DNA from: Paenibacillus faecis
Lineage (GTDB): Bacteria; Bacillota; Bacilli; Paenibacillales; Paenibacillaceae
NCBI RefSeq assembly: GCF_008084145.1
Contig: NZ_VSDO01000001.1
Location: forward strand, 310,001 to 374,000
Direction: 5' to 3'
DNA: 64,000 nt
The notes under the pieces were generated by a model. The model was not told the origin of the DNA, did no database searches, and saw only the letters and a program-made list of their open reading frames with translations. Positions 1 through 8,049 of this stretch are shown in pieces (the stretch's first letter is position 1; every line of letters begins with the position of its first letter). The position numbers were made by a program, and so were the translations under genes.

Positions 1-3000
1 GGCAGCCCGGCGAGTTCGCCTTTCACCGGGTCCGTATCCGCCGAGACGCCGTCCGTCCGCAGCATGCCGGCAAACCGCTCCTTATCCTGCTGGGTGACGC
101 CCGGAGCGTCATCCCCCGGTTTTAGTCCATATCCGGTATGATTGAGAACCACATCGACCATGATTTTTATGCCGCGGTCATGCGCTTTGTCGATCAGCTC
201 TTTCAACGTTTCCAAGTCGCCCAAGTGCTCGTCGATCCGGGTAAAATCTTTAGCCCAATAGCCATGGTAGCCATACTGTTTGCCGTTAAATCCAGCTCCC
301 ACATTATAATCGATGTTATCGACAATGGGCGTAATCCAGAGCGTGTTGACGCCTAAGGTTTCCAAGTAATCCAACTTGTCGATCAAGCCCCTGAAATCTC
401 CGCCGTGATAGGCTTCCAGGTGATTTTTGTCCACTTCCGCATTGTTGGCGGGGTCACCATCCATAAACCGGTCTGTCAGAATAAAATAAATCCGCGCCTC
501 ATCCCAGTCAAAATCGGCCTTCCCCGCCTGCGCCCGCGTGCTAACGGTCACCTTGGCCGTACCCGAGTGGCGGTTGCCGTACTGGTCGACCAGCGTGACC
601 GGTATGCTCTTGTTCCCCGGCGTCACCGTATCCTTCACGGCGATGCTTTGCTCAAGAAGCTGCGGATCAAGCTTCACCTTGGCCGGTCCGCCCAGCTCCG
701 AAAGGTCGATATGCGCCTCCTTGAACGTCACCGATTCGGATTCGGACGTCATCGCCTTGATGCTCAACACCGCGTTTTCATCCGCCGCGATAGTCCCCGG
801 ATTCACCTCCGCTTCGACGGTAACCTTCGGTACCGAGAAGACAAGGACGGATTTCCCGTTCACCGTATTTTTCGGATCGGTCAGCTCGCGGGTTACCCCT
901 TCTCGGGTGACCAAAAACGTATATTCGTACGTTCCCGGGGCCGCCCCCTTCAGGGTGTAGCTGAACCACTCTTTTTCCGGGATATACCTCAGCGTTTCCG
1001 CTTTTCCGTTGATCACGACTTTCACTTCGGATATCGTATCGAGGCGGCCTTCACGAAACAGCTGATCGTCCCGATACAGGAACGTGATGTTGCCGTCCTC
1101 AAGGACAGGTCCCTGAATACTCGGCAAAATATCCAACGCATGCACCATGCTAGTTACATTGACTTTTGTAAAACCTTCCCCCGGGGTAAGCGGGATGATC
1201 CGGTCGTCCGGAATATCCTGCTTGGCCGTGCTCCAATCCGTTCCCTTCCGCAGGACGAATCCTACGTTTGTGGCGTCGGGAGACACCTCGATCAGGGCCG
1301 TCGCGATCCCGTTTTCGATTTTGTCAAAACGGATTTCGTCGTTCTTCACTCCGGTATTCCACACCCACAAGTTCCAATCCGTATAATCGCGATCCGGACG
1401 GATGTAGTTCAGCTGTACGTACCGCTTGGCGTCTACGGCATCGGCGGTCACTGTAACGGTGATCTCTTTTTGGAAGCCGCCGTACGTTACGGAAATGACC
1501 GCAACCCCCTCCGCGTTCCCTCGGACCAGACCGGTACTAGTCACCGAGGCGACCTGCGGACGGCTGGAGGCGTATACCGCCTGCTTGGTTACCGTTCGTT
1601 TGCCGCCGTCCTCATAATTGGCATAAACCGCCGTTTGGTGCGTCTTTCCGATGGGCAAGGAATAGCTGTCCTTGTCGACCGACAAGCCTTGAATTACGGC
1701 TGCGGCCGCATCGGTCCGGATGACCACGGCCGTTAGAGGTTCCAGTGTGATCGAGCCCGCGGTTAGCGTAAATCCGGACTTTACCGTAACGGGATCTTTG
1801 CCGGCCTCATCGTCGTCGACAAGTACGGCGCCCGAGGTCAGATCTTCGGAAAGCGTTAGCGTCCTGGCTTTATTGTCGGCATTGACAAAGACATAATAGT
1901 TGCCGGTGCCGTCCGTCGCTTTATTTTTGAACGCGATAACGAGATCCTGCGCATTTATTTCAGGAATCTGCAGCGATGTCACATTCGTATTGACCAACGC
2001 TTGGTCGCCGAGCCGGAAGGCGTCCGTCGATTTTCTTAACTCGATCAACCCTGCCGTGTACTCCTTGGTTTTCACGTGCTCGGGATAAACGTTCGCATCC
2101 GTGGCCTTGGTCCAATCGAACTTGTTAACGGCGTCGGAAGAATCGTAAGAATCATGGATAAAATAACCGAATGATTTCCCGTTTTCATCCTTCAATTCGT
2201 GATACTTCTGCTCCGGAACCCCCTGTCCATGCCACTGCTTCGTCCGTCCATATTCCTGTCCGGCATGGAGAAAGGCGGTGCCTTGAGACACCAGAGTAAG
2301 CAAATTGCCGAGCCTTAACCGCTTCAATATTTCCGCTTCATTGGCTGGGACGGCCGGATCCTTCCTGGTCGCCTGAGCGATGATATCATGCAGGGTCAAA
2401 TTATCGTGAGCTTCGATATATTGGACCATGTCCCCGGGATCATCGGCCGGCGTGTTGCCGGGCTGGGCTTTTATGTTTTTGAAGATCGTCTGAATGTCGC
2501 GTGCGCCCCCGGTGATAAACCTGGGCTCCCCCTCGCTGCCGTATCCCGATTTTAGTTCATTGCGAAACTCGTCGGAGAAGACGCCGACGTCGTCCGTCTG
2601 ATCCATCCAATCCTGGTCCGCGCCTTTGCCGGCAAGGGACGGATCGGATATCGCGCCGCTGAACGTCTTCCAGCCTTCACCGATAAACAGCGCTTTCGGA
2701 TGGATCGCGGCAGCCGCATTGTAGGCGTTTTGAACCGCCTCATAGGTGGCGTCCCCCATCATATCGAAGCGCATCCCGTCGATTTTGTACTCGGTGAACC
2801 AATACTTGACCGAGTCGATCATCAATTTTTCAGCCATTTTACGATTGGTCGCCAGATTGTTGCCGAAGCCTCCGATAAAGTTGCCGTTCTGATCCTGGAA
2901 TGCGTAATAATTAGGTACGATGTCATTGAGAAAATCCGCCTTTGCCATATGCGTGTAAACCACGTCCAGGATGACACCCATGCCCGCATCGTGAATCGCA

Positions 3001-5471
3001 TCGATCATCGCCTTCAGCTCTTTGATGCGCAGATGCGGATCGGCCGGATTTTCGGAGTACGCGCCGTCCGGGGAAAAATAACCGTGCGGATCATATCCCC
3101 AGTTATACTCGTTGTCCTTAGCGGAGTAAGCGGCTTCCCGGCTTTTCATATTGGCTTCATCCCCGTAATACCAGGCCATAACCGGAAGCAATTGAACATG
3201 CGTCACGCCAAGGGATTTAAGGTATTCCAGCTTCTTGGCGAAAGCATCATACGTTCCCCAGGTAGTCTGGTGCAGATCCGCGGCGACGGCGGGATCCGAA
3301 GTGAAGTCACGAACATGAATTTCCCAAATCACCGCATCTTCCCTTTGCTCATAACCCGGAATATCCGCGAAATCAAACCCCGGCGGATTCGTTTCAGTTA
3401 AATCTACGATCGCCGCCTTACCGACCGGATCCCCGTCGGGCCCTACCGTGCCTTTGGTATTTACTCTGAATTCCGCCATCGACTTGGCATACGGATCCAG
3501 CACCTTCTTGGGGACCCCGTTATGGGTTACCTCATACTGATAGAAGTAGCCTTTGAAGTCCGGAATCCCCATATCCCCTGGTTTTAACGCAAGCGACCAT
3601 ACCCCCTTGTCGCCTTTGTCCAGTTCGAGGGGTACTCCGACAGAACGGACCGCGTCATCTTTATCAAAAACTTGAACGGATACCTTTTCGGCCAGCGGCG
3701 CCCATAGTTTTAACTCCGCTCCGCCCGCCCGGTAAGTCGCACCCAAATCATCGCCGTCATAGTAGTACAGCTCATCCAGCATTCTCCAGCCGCTCACGGC
3801 CGAGACGGTTTTCCCCGCGTATGTTACTTGAAGCGGTAGTTCTTCCAAAGTGAACGAGGCTTCCACCTCTACGCTTGTCGCCCCCGTCATATTCACCCGT
3901 TGGACCGTAACGGCCTGGCCGTCCCTGTTCATGATTTGCAGTTCCTGCTTTAAAGTCTCGGGCTCCAAGCCTTCGGTCGAAGTAAGACTCAGCCGCAGTT
4001 TTCCTGCTGCCACAACTTCCGCCGATACGAGTCCGGTCGGAGTCTCCCCATAAGGGGAAACATAGACCGTATTGTCCCCTTCCTTTATGAACAAGTGGCG
4101 GAAACGGTCCATCATGGCAAAGCTTTTATCGCCCGCGTCCTTCCCCGCATCCCCTTTGGAAGGATCAAGCATCAGAAAACCGATGCTTTGCGCACCGCTC
4201 TTCAGCTTGACGTCCACATAAGCGCCAAAGCTGTCGCGCTGCGCGCCCGTGAACATCGTAGCTCCGGTCGGCCAATCGCTGGACGGGCTTTCGACATCGC
4301 CCCACAACCAAACCCCAAAAGCTTCATATTGCCGATCCTGTCTGGCGTAATGAATCCTCACCGTATCGGCCGGAAGCTCGACCGGCTCAAAGCTGTATGC
4401 CGTATCCGTCCCTTCCTTCAGCCAAACCTCATTCATCTGCGGCGATACCAGTTCAACGACTTTATCGCCGCCATCCTTGTCACCGGTTTTCGTGTTGACG
4501 ACAACCATCCCTATCTTTTTAGGGGAGGCCGCCAACGGGATATCGACATAGGCTCCGTAACTGTCCGTTTGCCCGTCGGGAAAAGCGGTCGCCCCTCCAG
4601 GCCAATCCGTGGACGGAGCCGCCACGTCCTCAAACAGCCAGAGCCCCAAATTGCCGTAATCCCCGTCCGTCCGGTTATAGTGAACCCGTAAATGGTCGGC
4701 GGGCACCGGGTTCACGGAACCCGGATTTCCGGAAAGCGGAGCGGCGAAATCTACGGAGACTTTATGGTCGATCGAATTATACAAAAAAGTGACTTCGCGA
4801 TCTTCCGTCAAAAAAAGCGGTTCCTTCGCACTCGGATATACCTCGCTTGCCGGTCCATCTCCCAGGCTGATCTGGAACTCATGAGCCCCGGCATACACCA
4901 CGGCCGTTACCGAATACACTTGGTCATAGTCCGGATCCTTCAGAATCAGCTCCGCTTCCGCTGGAGGCCGATTTGCGGATTCGCCGATTCCGTGCTGGAA
5001 GCTGCCGGTCACTCGCGGCAAATGATCCGCCGATAGCGGTTTGTAAACTGTGGAATCCGCAATCCGGTGTGTGTTGTGATTGTAATAAAAGGTAACCTCG
5101 GTATCCCCGGTCAAACGAAGCTGGATTCTCCCCTCCGAACCAGCCCCGCCGGGATGACTATAGTGAGCGCTCCCATAGCTTTCTTTCCAATCGCCGTCAA
5201 TGGCCACCTTATACTCATATGTACCGGCCGGCAATGTTCCGGTGAACCTATACTCGCCGTCGCCCACATACGTCATCTCGGTGGCCGCCGCCGCGGGATC
5301 CCAATCCTTGCCCGCTCCGAGACGCGTTTGCAAATCGCCTGCCAGAACAACCTTCGCCTGAGTTGTTTCCGCCTTGGCGGCGGGAGGGATCCAAATCATC
5401 GAGACAACCAGCGAAACAACTACCAGAATAGCCCAAACCCGCCTACCTGCTGCATCCAACCTCAACCTCAT
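1..5471 (-). CDS. Multidomain amylopullulanase, C-terminus beyond window
   Basis: Secreted starch/pullulan-degrading enzyme, open from the window edge to an ATG at 5471 preceded by AAGGAGG at 9 bp. About 1,823 residues are visible. Order: signal peptide (1-34, ending AKA), X25-type starch-binding module (about 36-105), two CBM41-like modules (about 255-350 and 365-465), CBM48-like module (about 575-660), a pullulanase-type GH13 domain (about 690-1110) with YNWGYDP, DVVYTH, nucleophile Asp903 in GMRFDMMG, acid/base Glu932 in FIGEGW and Asp1023 in YIEAHDN, an Ig/BIG2-like linker, a third CBM41-like module (about 1350-1447) and the start of a second GH13 domain (from about 1650) with VDVVLNHTGY. 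Two catalytic domains indicate alpha-1,6 and alpha-1,4 cleavage by one chain (inference). Three LacI/cre-like sites lie upstream. Confidence 0.93.
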   Translation of the reverse strand, partial: MRLRLDAAGRRVWAILVVVSLVVSMIWIPPAAKAETTQAKVVLAGDLQTRLGAGKDWDPAAAATEMTYVGDGEYRFTGTLPAGTYEYKVAIDGDWKESYGSAHYSHPGGAGSEGRIQLRLTGDTEVTFYYNHNTHRIADSTVYKPLSADHLPRVTGSFQHGIGESANRPPAEAELILKDPDYDQVYSVTAVVYAGAHEFQISLGDGPASEVYPSAKEPLFLTEDREVTFLYNSIDHKVSVDFAAPLSGNPGSVNPVPADHLRVHYNRTDGDYGNLGLWLFEDVAAPSTDWPGGATAFPDGQTDSYGAYVDIPLAASPKKIGMVVVNTKTGDKDGGDKVVELVSPQMNEVWLKEGTDTAYSFEPVELPADTVRIHYARQDRQYEAFGVWLWGDVESPSSDWPTGATMFTGAQRDSFGAYVDVKLKSGAQSIGFLMLDPSKGDAGKDAGDKSFAMMDRFRHLFIKEGDNTVYVSPYGETPTGLVSAEVVAAGKLRLSLTSTEGLEPETLKQELQIMNRDGQAVTVQRVNMTGATSVEVEASFTLEELPLQVTYAGKTVSAVSGWRMLDELYYYDGDDLGATYRAGGAELKLWAPLAEKVSVQVFDKDDAVRSVGVPLELDKGDKGVWSLALKPGDMGIPDFKGYFYQYEVTHNGVPKKVLDPYAKSMAEFRVNTKGTVGPDGDPVGKAAIVDLTETNPPGFDFADIPGYEQREDAVIWEIHVRDFTSDPAVAADLHQTTWGTYDAFAKKLEYLKSLGVTHVQLLPVMAWYYGDEANMKSREAAYSAKDNEYNWGYDPHGYFSPDGAYSENPADPHLRIKELKAMIDAIHDAGMGVILDVVYTHMAKADFLNDIVPNYYAFQDQNGNFIGGFGNNLATNRKMAEKLMIDSVKYWFTEYKIDGMRFDMMGDATYEAVQNAYNAAAAIHPKALFIGEGWKTFSGAISDPSLAGKGADQDWMDQTDDVGVFSDEFRNELKSGYGSEGEPRFITGGARDIQTIFKNIKAQPGNTPADDPGDMVQYIEAHDNLTLHDIIAQATRKDPAVPANEAEILKRLRLGNLLTLVSQGTAFLHAGQEYGRTKQWHGQGVPEQKYHELKDENGKSFGYFIHDSYDSSDAVNKFDWTKATDANVYPEHVKTKEYTAGLIELRKSTDAFRLGDQALVNTNVTSLQIPEINAQDLVIAFKNKATDGTGNYYVFVNADNKARTLTLSEDLTSGAVLVDDDEAGKDPVTVKSGFTLTAGSITLEPLTAVVIRTDAAAAVIQGLSVDKDSYSLPIGKTHQTAVYANYEDGGKRTVTKQAVYASSRPQVASVTSTGLVRGNAEGVAVISVTYGGFQKEITVTVTADAVDAKRYVQLNYIRPDRDYTDWNLWVWNTGVKNDEIRFDKIENGIATALIEVSPDATNVGFVLRKGTDWSTAKQDIPDDRIIPLTPGEGFTKVNVTSMVHALDILPSIQGPVLEDGNITFLYRDDQLFREGRLDTISEVKVVINGKAETLRYIPEKEWFSYTLKGAAPGTYEYTFLVTREGVTRELTDPKNTVNGKSVLVFSVPKVTVEAEVNPGTIAADENAVLSIKAMTSESESVTFKEAHIDLSELGGPAKVKLDPQLLEQSIAVKDTVTPGNKSIPVTLVDQYGNRHSGTAKVTVSTRAQAGKADFDWDEARIYFILTDRFMDGDPANNAEVDKNHLEAYHGGDFRGLIDKLDYLETLGVNTLWITPIVDNIDYNVGAGFNGKQYGYHGYWAKDFTRIDEHLGDLETLKELIDKAHDRGIKIMVDVVLNHTGYGLKPGDDAPGVTQQDKERFAGMLRTDGVSADTDPVKGELAGL

Positions 5472-5513
5472 TGTGCATAGCCTCCTTTTTGTTTCGGGAA
5501 TCGACAAAATTCA

Positions 5514-5529
5514 TGCAAACGCTTGCGCA
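5514..5529. promoter_or_regulatory. cre/LacI-type operator-like site
   Basis: TGCAAACGCTTGCGCA, an imperfect palindrome centred on CG, 43 bp upstream of the amylopullulanase start. It resembles the CcpA cre consensus (TGNAANCGNWNNCW) with one or two deviations. A sugar-responsive LacI-family or CcpA binding site is inferred. Confidence 0.5.
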
Positions 5530-5619
5530 AATAAGTTTAAAGTCCCCTGCCCCTTTTATGGGACAAAGCCGGACAATTCCGGTAACTCGCGGCTTTCAGA
5601 GATGATTAAACAACGTATA

Positions 5620-5647
5620 TGTAAGCGCTATACTGAAAACGTTTGCA
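5620..5647. promoter_or_regulatory. Two adjoining LacI/cre-like half-palindromes
   Basis: TGTAAGCGCTATAC (5620-5633) is followed directly by TGAAAACGTTTGCA (5634-5647). Both carry the AANCGNT core of LacI/CcpA operators and lie about 150-175 bp upstream of the amylopullulanase. Together with the site at 5514 they suggest layered sugar control and possible looping. No experimental support is available here. Confidence 0.5.
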
Positions 5648-5780
5648 TTTCTCATTTTATTCATCCTTATTCTGTCCGTCAACCGTTAATTTTGAATGAC
5701 ATAGCCTCATCAAAAATTGCTATAAGCAGCTATTATAGACGGATTGAATCCGAAGTCCTACAATTTCTCAAACCGCCCTC

Positions 5781-5981
5781 TGAAATAGCGGCCTTTTGGG
5801 GCGTTATTTCAAGCCGATTCGGCTCCACGGGGAAAATAGCGGTCAAAAAAGTCTTATTTCCCAGATGCAGGCACCAAAATCAAGGTTTGGCCTGCTTTTT
5901 CCAAAAATAAGGGCCTAAAACTCCGCTATTTCTCACTGCCCAGCCGAGTTCGACAAAATAAAGGCCTAAAAGACCTTTATT
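5781..5981. repeat. Four-module palindromic repeat element, family I
   Basis: Four AT-rich palindromic modules begin near 5781, 5831, 5901 and 5953 (steps 50, 70, 52). Module 1 has arms TGAAATAGCG and CGTTATTTCA; module 4 has perfect arms AATAAAGG and CCTTTATT. Between modules are GC-rich hairpins (AGCCG with CGGCT at 5812-5824; GCAGGC with GCCTGC around 5866-5895). There is no credible coding potential. It shares its layout, but not its module sequence, with the elements at 6739, 7134 and 25021. Confidence 0.7.
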
Positions 5982-6105
5982 GATCTGCCCGGCTGTCCAA
6001 GCCGTAACGGAATTGGCCATTTTCTTAATTCTTGAGGGAGGAAAAAAGAACCATATGGCGAAATAAACCAAGGAAATTTCAACCATGAAAGGAAATGAGG
6101 TTAGG

Positions 6106-6456
6106 ATGACAAAAAAAATAGTGACCTTCATACTGTCCTGTACGCTTGTGCTGACGATGTCCGTGGGGTCCTCAACCGCGGCCGAAAAAGACAGCTTTGC
6201 GGCGGCAACGAAAGCAACTGCGAATAAAACTGCAACGACTAAAAAAACGACGACGAAAAAGAAAACGACGACATCCAAATCGAAGAAAACAACAACCAAG
6301 AAAAGAACAACAACCACCACAAAGAAATCGAGCAGTGACGTGTACTACAAAAACTGTTCCGCTGCCAGAGAGGCCGGTGCCGCACCTCTTTACGAAGGTG
6401 ATCCGGGATACCGTAAAAAATTGGACCGCGACGGCGATGGAATAGCGTGCGAATGA
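6106..6456 (+). CDS. Secreted excalibur-domain protein with Lys/Thr-rich linker
   Basis: Small secreted protein of 116 residues. An N-terminal signal peptide (about residues 1-26, MTKKIVTF onward) is followed by a low-complexity Thr/Lys linker (about 30-75) and a C-terminal excalibur domain with YYKNCSAAREAG and the calcium-loop-like DRDGDGIACE ending. Excalibur domains are extracellular, Ca-binding-like modules with two conserved Cys, both present here. The ATG at 6106 is preferred because the signal peptide starts there; the ATG at 6085 would add MKGNEVR. It stands alone between repeat elements I and II. A hairpin without a T-run follows at 6469-6492. The basic linker could bind anionic wall polymers (inference). 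Confidence 0.85.
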   Translation: MTKKIVTFILSCTLVLTMSVGSSTAAEKDSFAAATKATANKTATTKKTTTKKKTTTSKSKKTTTKKRTTTTTKKSSSDVYYKNCSAAREAGAAPLYEGDPGYRKKLDRDGDGIACE

Positions 6457-6468
6457 AGTAAACGATGC

Positions 6469-6492
6469 GGGGCTCTTAATGATAAGGGCCCC
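6469..6492 (+). terminator. GC-rich hairpin after excalibur gene
   Basis: Arms GGGGCTCTTA and TAAGGGCCCC sit 13 bp beyond the stop codon. No T-run follows on the plus strand, so intrinsic termination is uncertain. Confidence 0.35.
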
Positions 6493-6558
6493 ACTAGTAA
6501 GAAAAAAATAATTTATATACATCCTGGTTTGCGGGATAGCAGAAAGGGTGTCCTTCTG

Positions 6559-6666
6559 ATGGAATATAGCGTTCATGAAATACTAAAAGGATTAAGGCAA
6601 AGAATTAATGAAAATAATGAATTGATTATCCAAACTACGGGTGGAAATGTTGAGAAGGCTAGATAG
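6559..6666 (+). CDS. Possible 35-residue microprotein or gene remnant
   Basis: A short frame starts at ATG 6559 (MEYSVHEILKGLRQRI...) and stops at 6666. AGAAAGGGTG lies about 9 bp upstream and can serve as a ribosome binding site. The peptide is hydrophilic with a helix-like first half. I recognise no family. It lies in a gene-poor stretch next to repeat element II, so it may be the N-terminal stump of a decayed gene rather than a functional microprotein. Confidence 0.3.
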   Translation: MEYSVHEILKGLRQRINENNELIIQTTGGNVEKAR

Positions 6667-6738
6667 GTTGAACTAAAGAATTGGCGTTGGGGAAGGATAT
6701 GAAATAGTTTCGGAGATACGTCACCGACATCCCCACAT

Positions 6739-6934
6739 CATTAACGGGAAAATCTCCCGTTAATGTACCGATCTTGGCTCTTCTACCGGATTTAGCTGGA
6801 AAAACTCCATCTATTTCGCGGCCCTATTACCGATATACTCAATTTCAAGCGAATTAGCGGGAGGTTCTCCAGCTATTTCGCCTCTAAAGCCGCATATGCA
6901 CCAAATTAACTGGAGTAATTCCTTTTAATTCTAA
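6739..6934. repeat. Four-module palindromic repeat element, family II
   Basis: Four modules begin at 6741, 6792, 6854 and 6905 (steps 51, 62, 51). Module 1 is a perfect hairpin with arms CATTAACGGGA and TCCCGTTAATG. Module 3 pairs CGAATTAGCGGGA with TCCAGCTATTTCG apart from a few mismatches. Modules 2 and 4 are diverged versions (TTAGCTGGA / TCCATCTATTT; AATTAACTGGA / TTCCTTTTAATT). The linker after module 1 begins ACCGATC, like the linkers in families I and III. Confidence 0.7.
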
Positions 6935-7133
6935 TGAGCTGCAGGTGAAAAATGTGAAAAGAACCCTCTACACTGCTGTCTATTGCCTCATGAGACATCG
7001 TAGTAGGAGGAAACGAGAACCCGCTGCGTCAATTATAAATTAAAGTGGGTGTGATACGCGAAAAGTACGCAGTCTCAAACCCACAGACATCCAAATCCGT
7101 ATTAAGCCCACTACTACCAAGGTGCCTGGTGCG

Positions 7134-7351
7134 CTTCCAACTCCAAAAGATGCAAATCTGCAGGTATTTAGGCCGATCCACAAGGGTATGCGAAAAAAGA
7201 TGCAAATCTGCAGGTATTTCTAGCGATTTTAGAGAAACGAGCTAGTTTCGTCGAAAATTCCTGCAGAATCGCAGGAATTTTGAAATTTTTGCTCCGAACA
7301 GGAAAAAAACTTGCAGATATGCAGGAATTCTTGTTAGCCAAGGTTGCCTGA
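7134..7351 (+). repeat. Four-module palindromic repeat element, family III, copy A
   Basis: The element contains four TGCARAT..GCAGG modules at 7151, 7201, 7262 and 7312 (steps 50, 61, 50). Module 3 is a perfect hairpin with arms AAAATTCCTGC and GCAGGAATTTT. A second copy, roughly 90% identical by eye over about 220 bp, lies inverted at 25021-25240. An 8-bp inverted repeat (AGGTGCCT at 7120-7127, AGGCACCT at 7354-7361) flanks this copy. Short frames inside it are repeat by-products, not genes. Confidence 0.85.
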
Positions 7352-7627
7352 CGAGGCACCTAGTATGCAATTCAAAAGTCAAACTATAGATCCCACCTCC
7401 GAAGAGATGAACGCGAAATCTACAAGGGATTTGCGGTATGAGACCGAAAAAACTACTTTAGTACGGAAAATTATCCTCAGGGGTGCGCGTTTAATTCTTG
7501 CAAGGGTGTGCGCCTATGAAGTATAATCGTAATGTAAATTGTATATGGAGGCGCAAATCCTTCGCCTGAGCTACCGAACAATGTCCGGGAAACCGCGTAA
7601 ACACGCGAATTTTAACACTTAACTTAT
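7352..7627. other. Gene-free stretch before tRNA-Pro
   Basis: Apart from the promoter at 7498-7527 I see no supported gene here. A 60-codon frame (7344-7526) lacks a ribosome binding site and starts inside the repeat. Confidence 0.5.
7498..7527 (+). promoter_or_regulatory. Sigma-A-like promoter upstream of tRNA-Pro
   Basis: TTGCAA (7498-7503) and TATAAT (7522-7527) are separated by 18 bp. The expected start is about 95 bp before the tRNA, giving a trimmed precursor. Confidence 0.5.
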
Positions 7628-7701
7628 CGGGGTATGGCGCAGTCAGGTAGCGCGCACCCTTGGGGTGGGTGAGGCCGTGGGTTCGAATCCCGCTACTCCG
7701 A
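7628..7701 (+). tRNA. tRNA-Pro (anticodon GGG)
   Basis: A complete cloverleaf can be folded. The acceptor is CGGGGTA with TACTCCG, the D arm GCGC/GCGC, the anticodon stem CACCC/GGGTG with loop TTGGGGT (anticodon GGG, codon CCC), the T arm GTGGG/CCCGC with loop TTCGAAT, and the discriminator is A. CCA is not encoded. The single tRNA is followed by a strong terminator at 7721. It lies between a repeat element and the point where the conserved trmD-rplS linkage is broken. Confidence 0.95.
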
Positions 7702-7720
7702 TCATATCAACCAAACAAAA

Positions 7721-7760
7721 ACACCTTATTCGGGTTTCTACCTGAATAAGGTGTTTTTTC
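7721..7760. terminator. Bidirectional terminator
   Basis: Arms ACACCTTATTC and GAATAAGGTGT are followed by TTTTTT on plus. On minus the hairpin is followed by GTTTTTGTTTGG. It can end both the tRNA transcript (plus) and the microprotein transcript (minus). Confidence 0.85.
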
Positions 7761-7820
7761 TAGCCTCTATTCTTATAGAAAGACGTCTCCGACACCGCCG
7801 TGAGATGATCTCTTCCCTTT

Positions 7821-7892
7821 TTATTCGTAGGGCAGTACTTCGCTTAACAGCTCCTGTTCCGTCTCGAGCGGATCGATCAAAAATTCAAGCAT
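7821..7892 (-). CDS. 23-residue microprotein, downstream member of a pair
   Basis: ATG at 7892, preceded by a near-perfect AAGGAGG 8 bp upstream, opens a 23-codon frame (MLEFLIDPLETEQELLSEVL plus PYE) that stops at 7821. The peptide is acidic with alternating hydrophobic positions and could form one amphipathic helix. It starts 25 bp after the stop of the 43-residue frame and shares its transcript, which ends at the bidirectional terminator near 7760-7721. I recognise no family. The strong ribosome binding site is the main evidence for translation. A leader, signalling or toxin-like peptide cannot be told apart from sequence. Confidence 0.5.
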   Translation of the reverse strand: MLEFLIDPLETEQELLSEVLPYE

Positions 7893-7917
7893 GATGATAA
7901 CCTCCTTGAAGTAAACC

Positions 7918-8049
7918 TTAGGTTCGTTCACCGTAAAATTTTAAAATATCATCCACAGTCATAAATACATCGTCTTCCTGTTGGGTCGTTTCCTGATCGG
8001 AAAACGGCTGCTGCTGTACAGATTCCGTCTGGTTCACATGTTGTTCCAT
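7918..8049 (-). CDS. 43-residue acidic microprotein, upstream member of a pair
   Basis: The ATG at 8049 has GTAGGAGGC about 7 bp upstream. The 43-residue product has a Gln/Glu/Asp-rich N-terminal half and a C-terminal motif FMTVDDILKFYGERT, which looks like a short helix. The same frame stays open upstream to 8328, but that part is Cys/His/Arg-rich noise without a ribosome binding site, so the short start is chosen. A TATAAT at 8179-8184 (minus strand) could drive it, because the trmD transcript should end at 8342-8304. I know no family for it. It forms a two-gene unit with the 23-residue frame. Confidence 0.55.
   Translation of the reverse strand: MEQHVNQTESVQQQPFSDQETTQQEDDVFMTVDDILKFYGERT

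Noticed and set aside
405..1736. 443-codon frame antisense to the amylopullulanase
   Set aside because: Arg/His-rich composition, no translation signal, and wholly inside a gene with clear catalytic motifs.
5880..6320. Val/Phe-rich 146-codon minus-strand frame
   Set aside because: Antisense to the Thr/Lys linker of the excalibur protein and to repeat element I; no translation signals.
5781..7351. CRISPR array
   Set aside because: Only four units per element, alternating rather than constant spacing, diverged palindromic units, and no cas genes nearby.
7045..7359. Short frames (60-70 codons) on both strands over repeat copy A
   Set aside because: The same peptides recur in repeat copy B and follow the palindromic modules; no ribosome binding sites.
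7628..7701. tRNA-Pro as attachment site of an integrated element
   Set aside because: No integrase gene and no repeat of the tRNA 3' end was seen nearby in the window.
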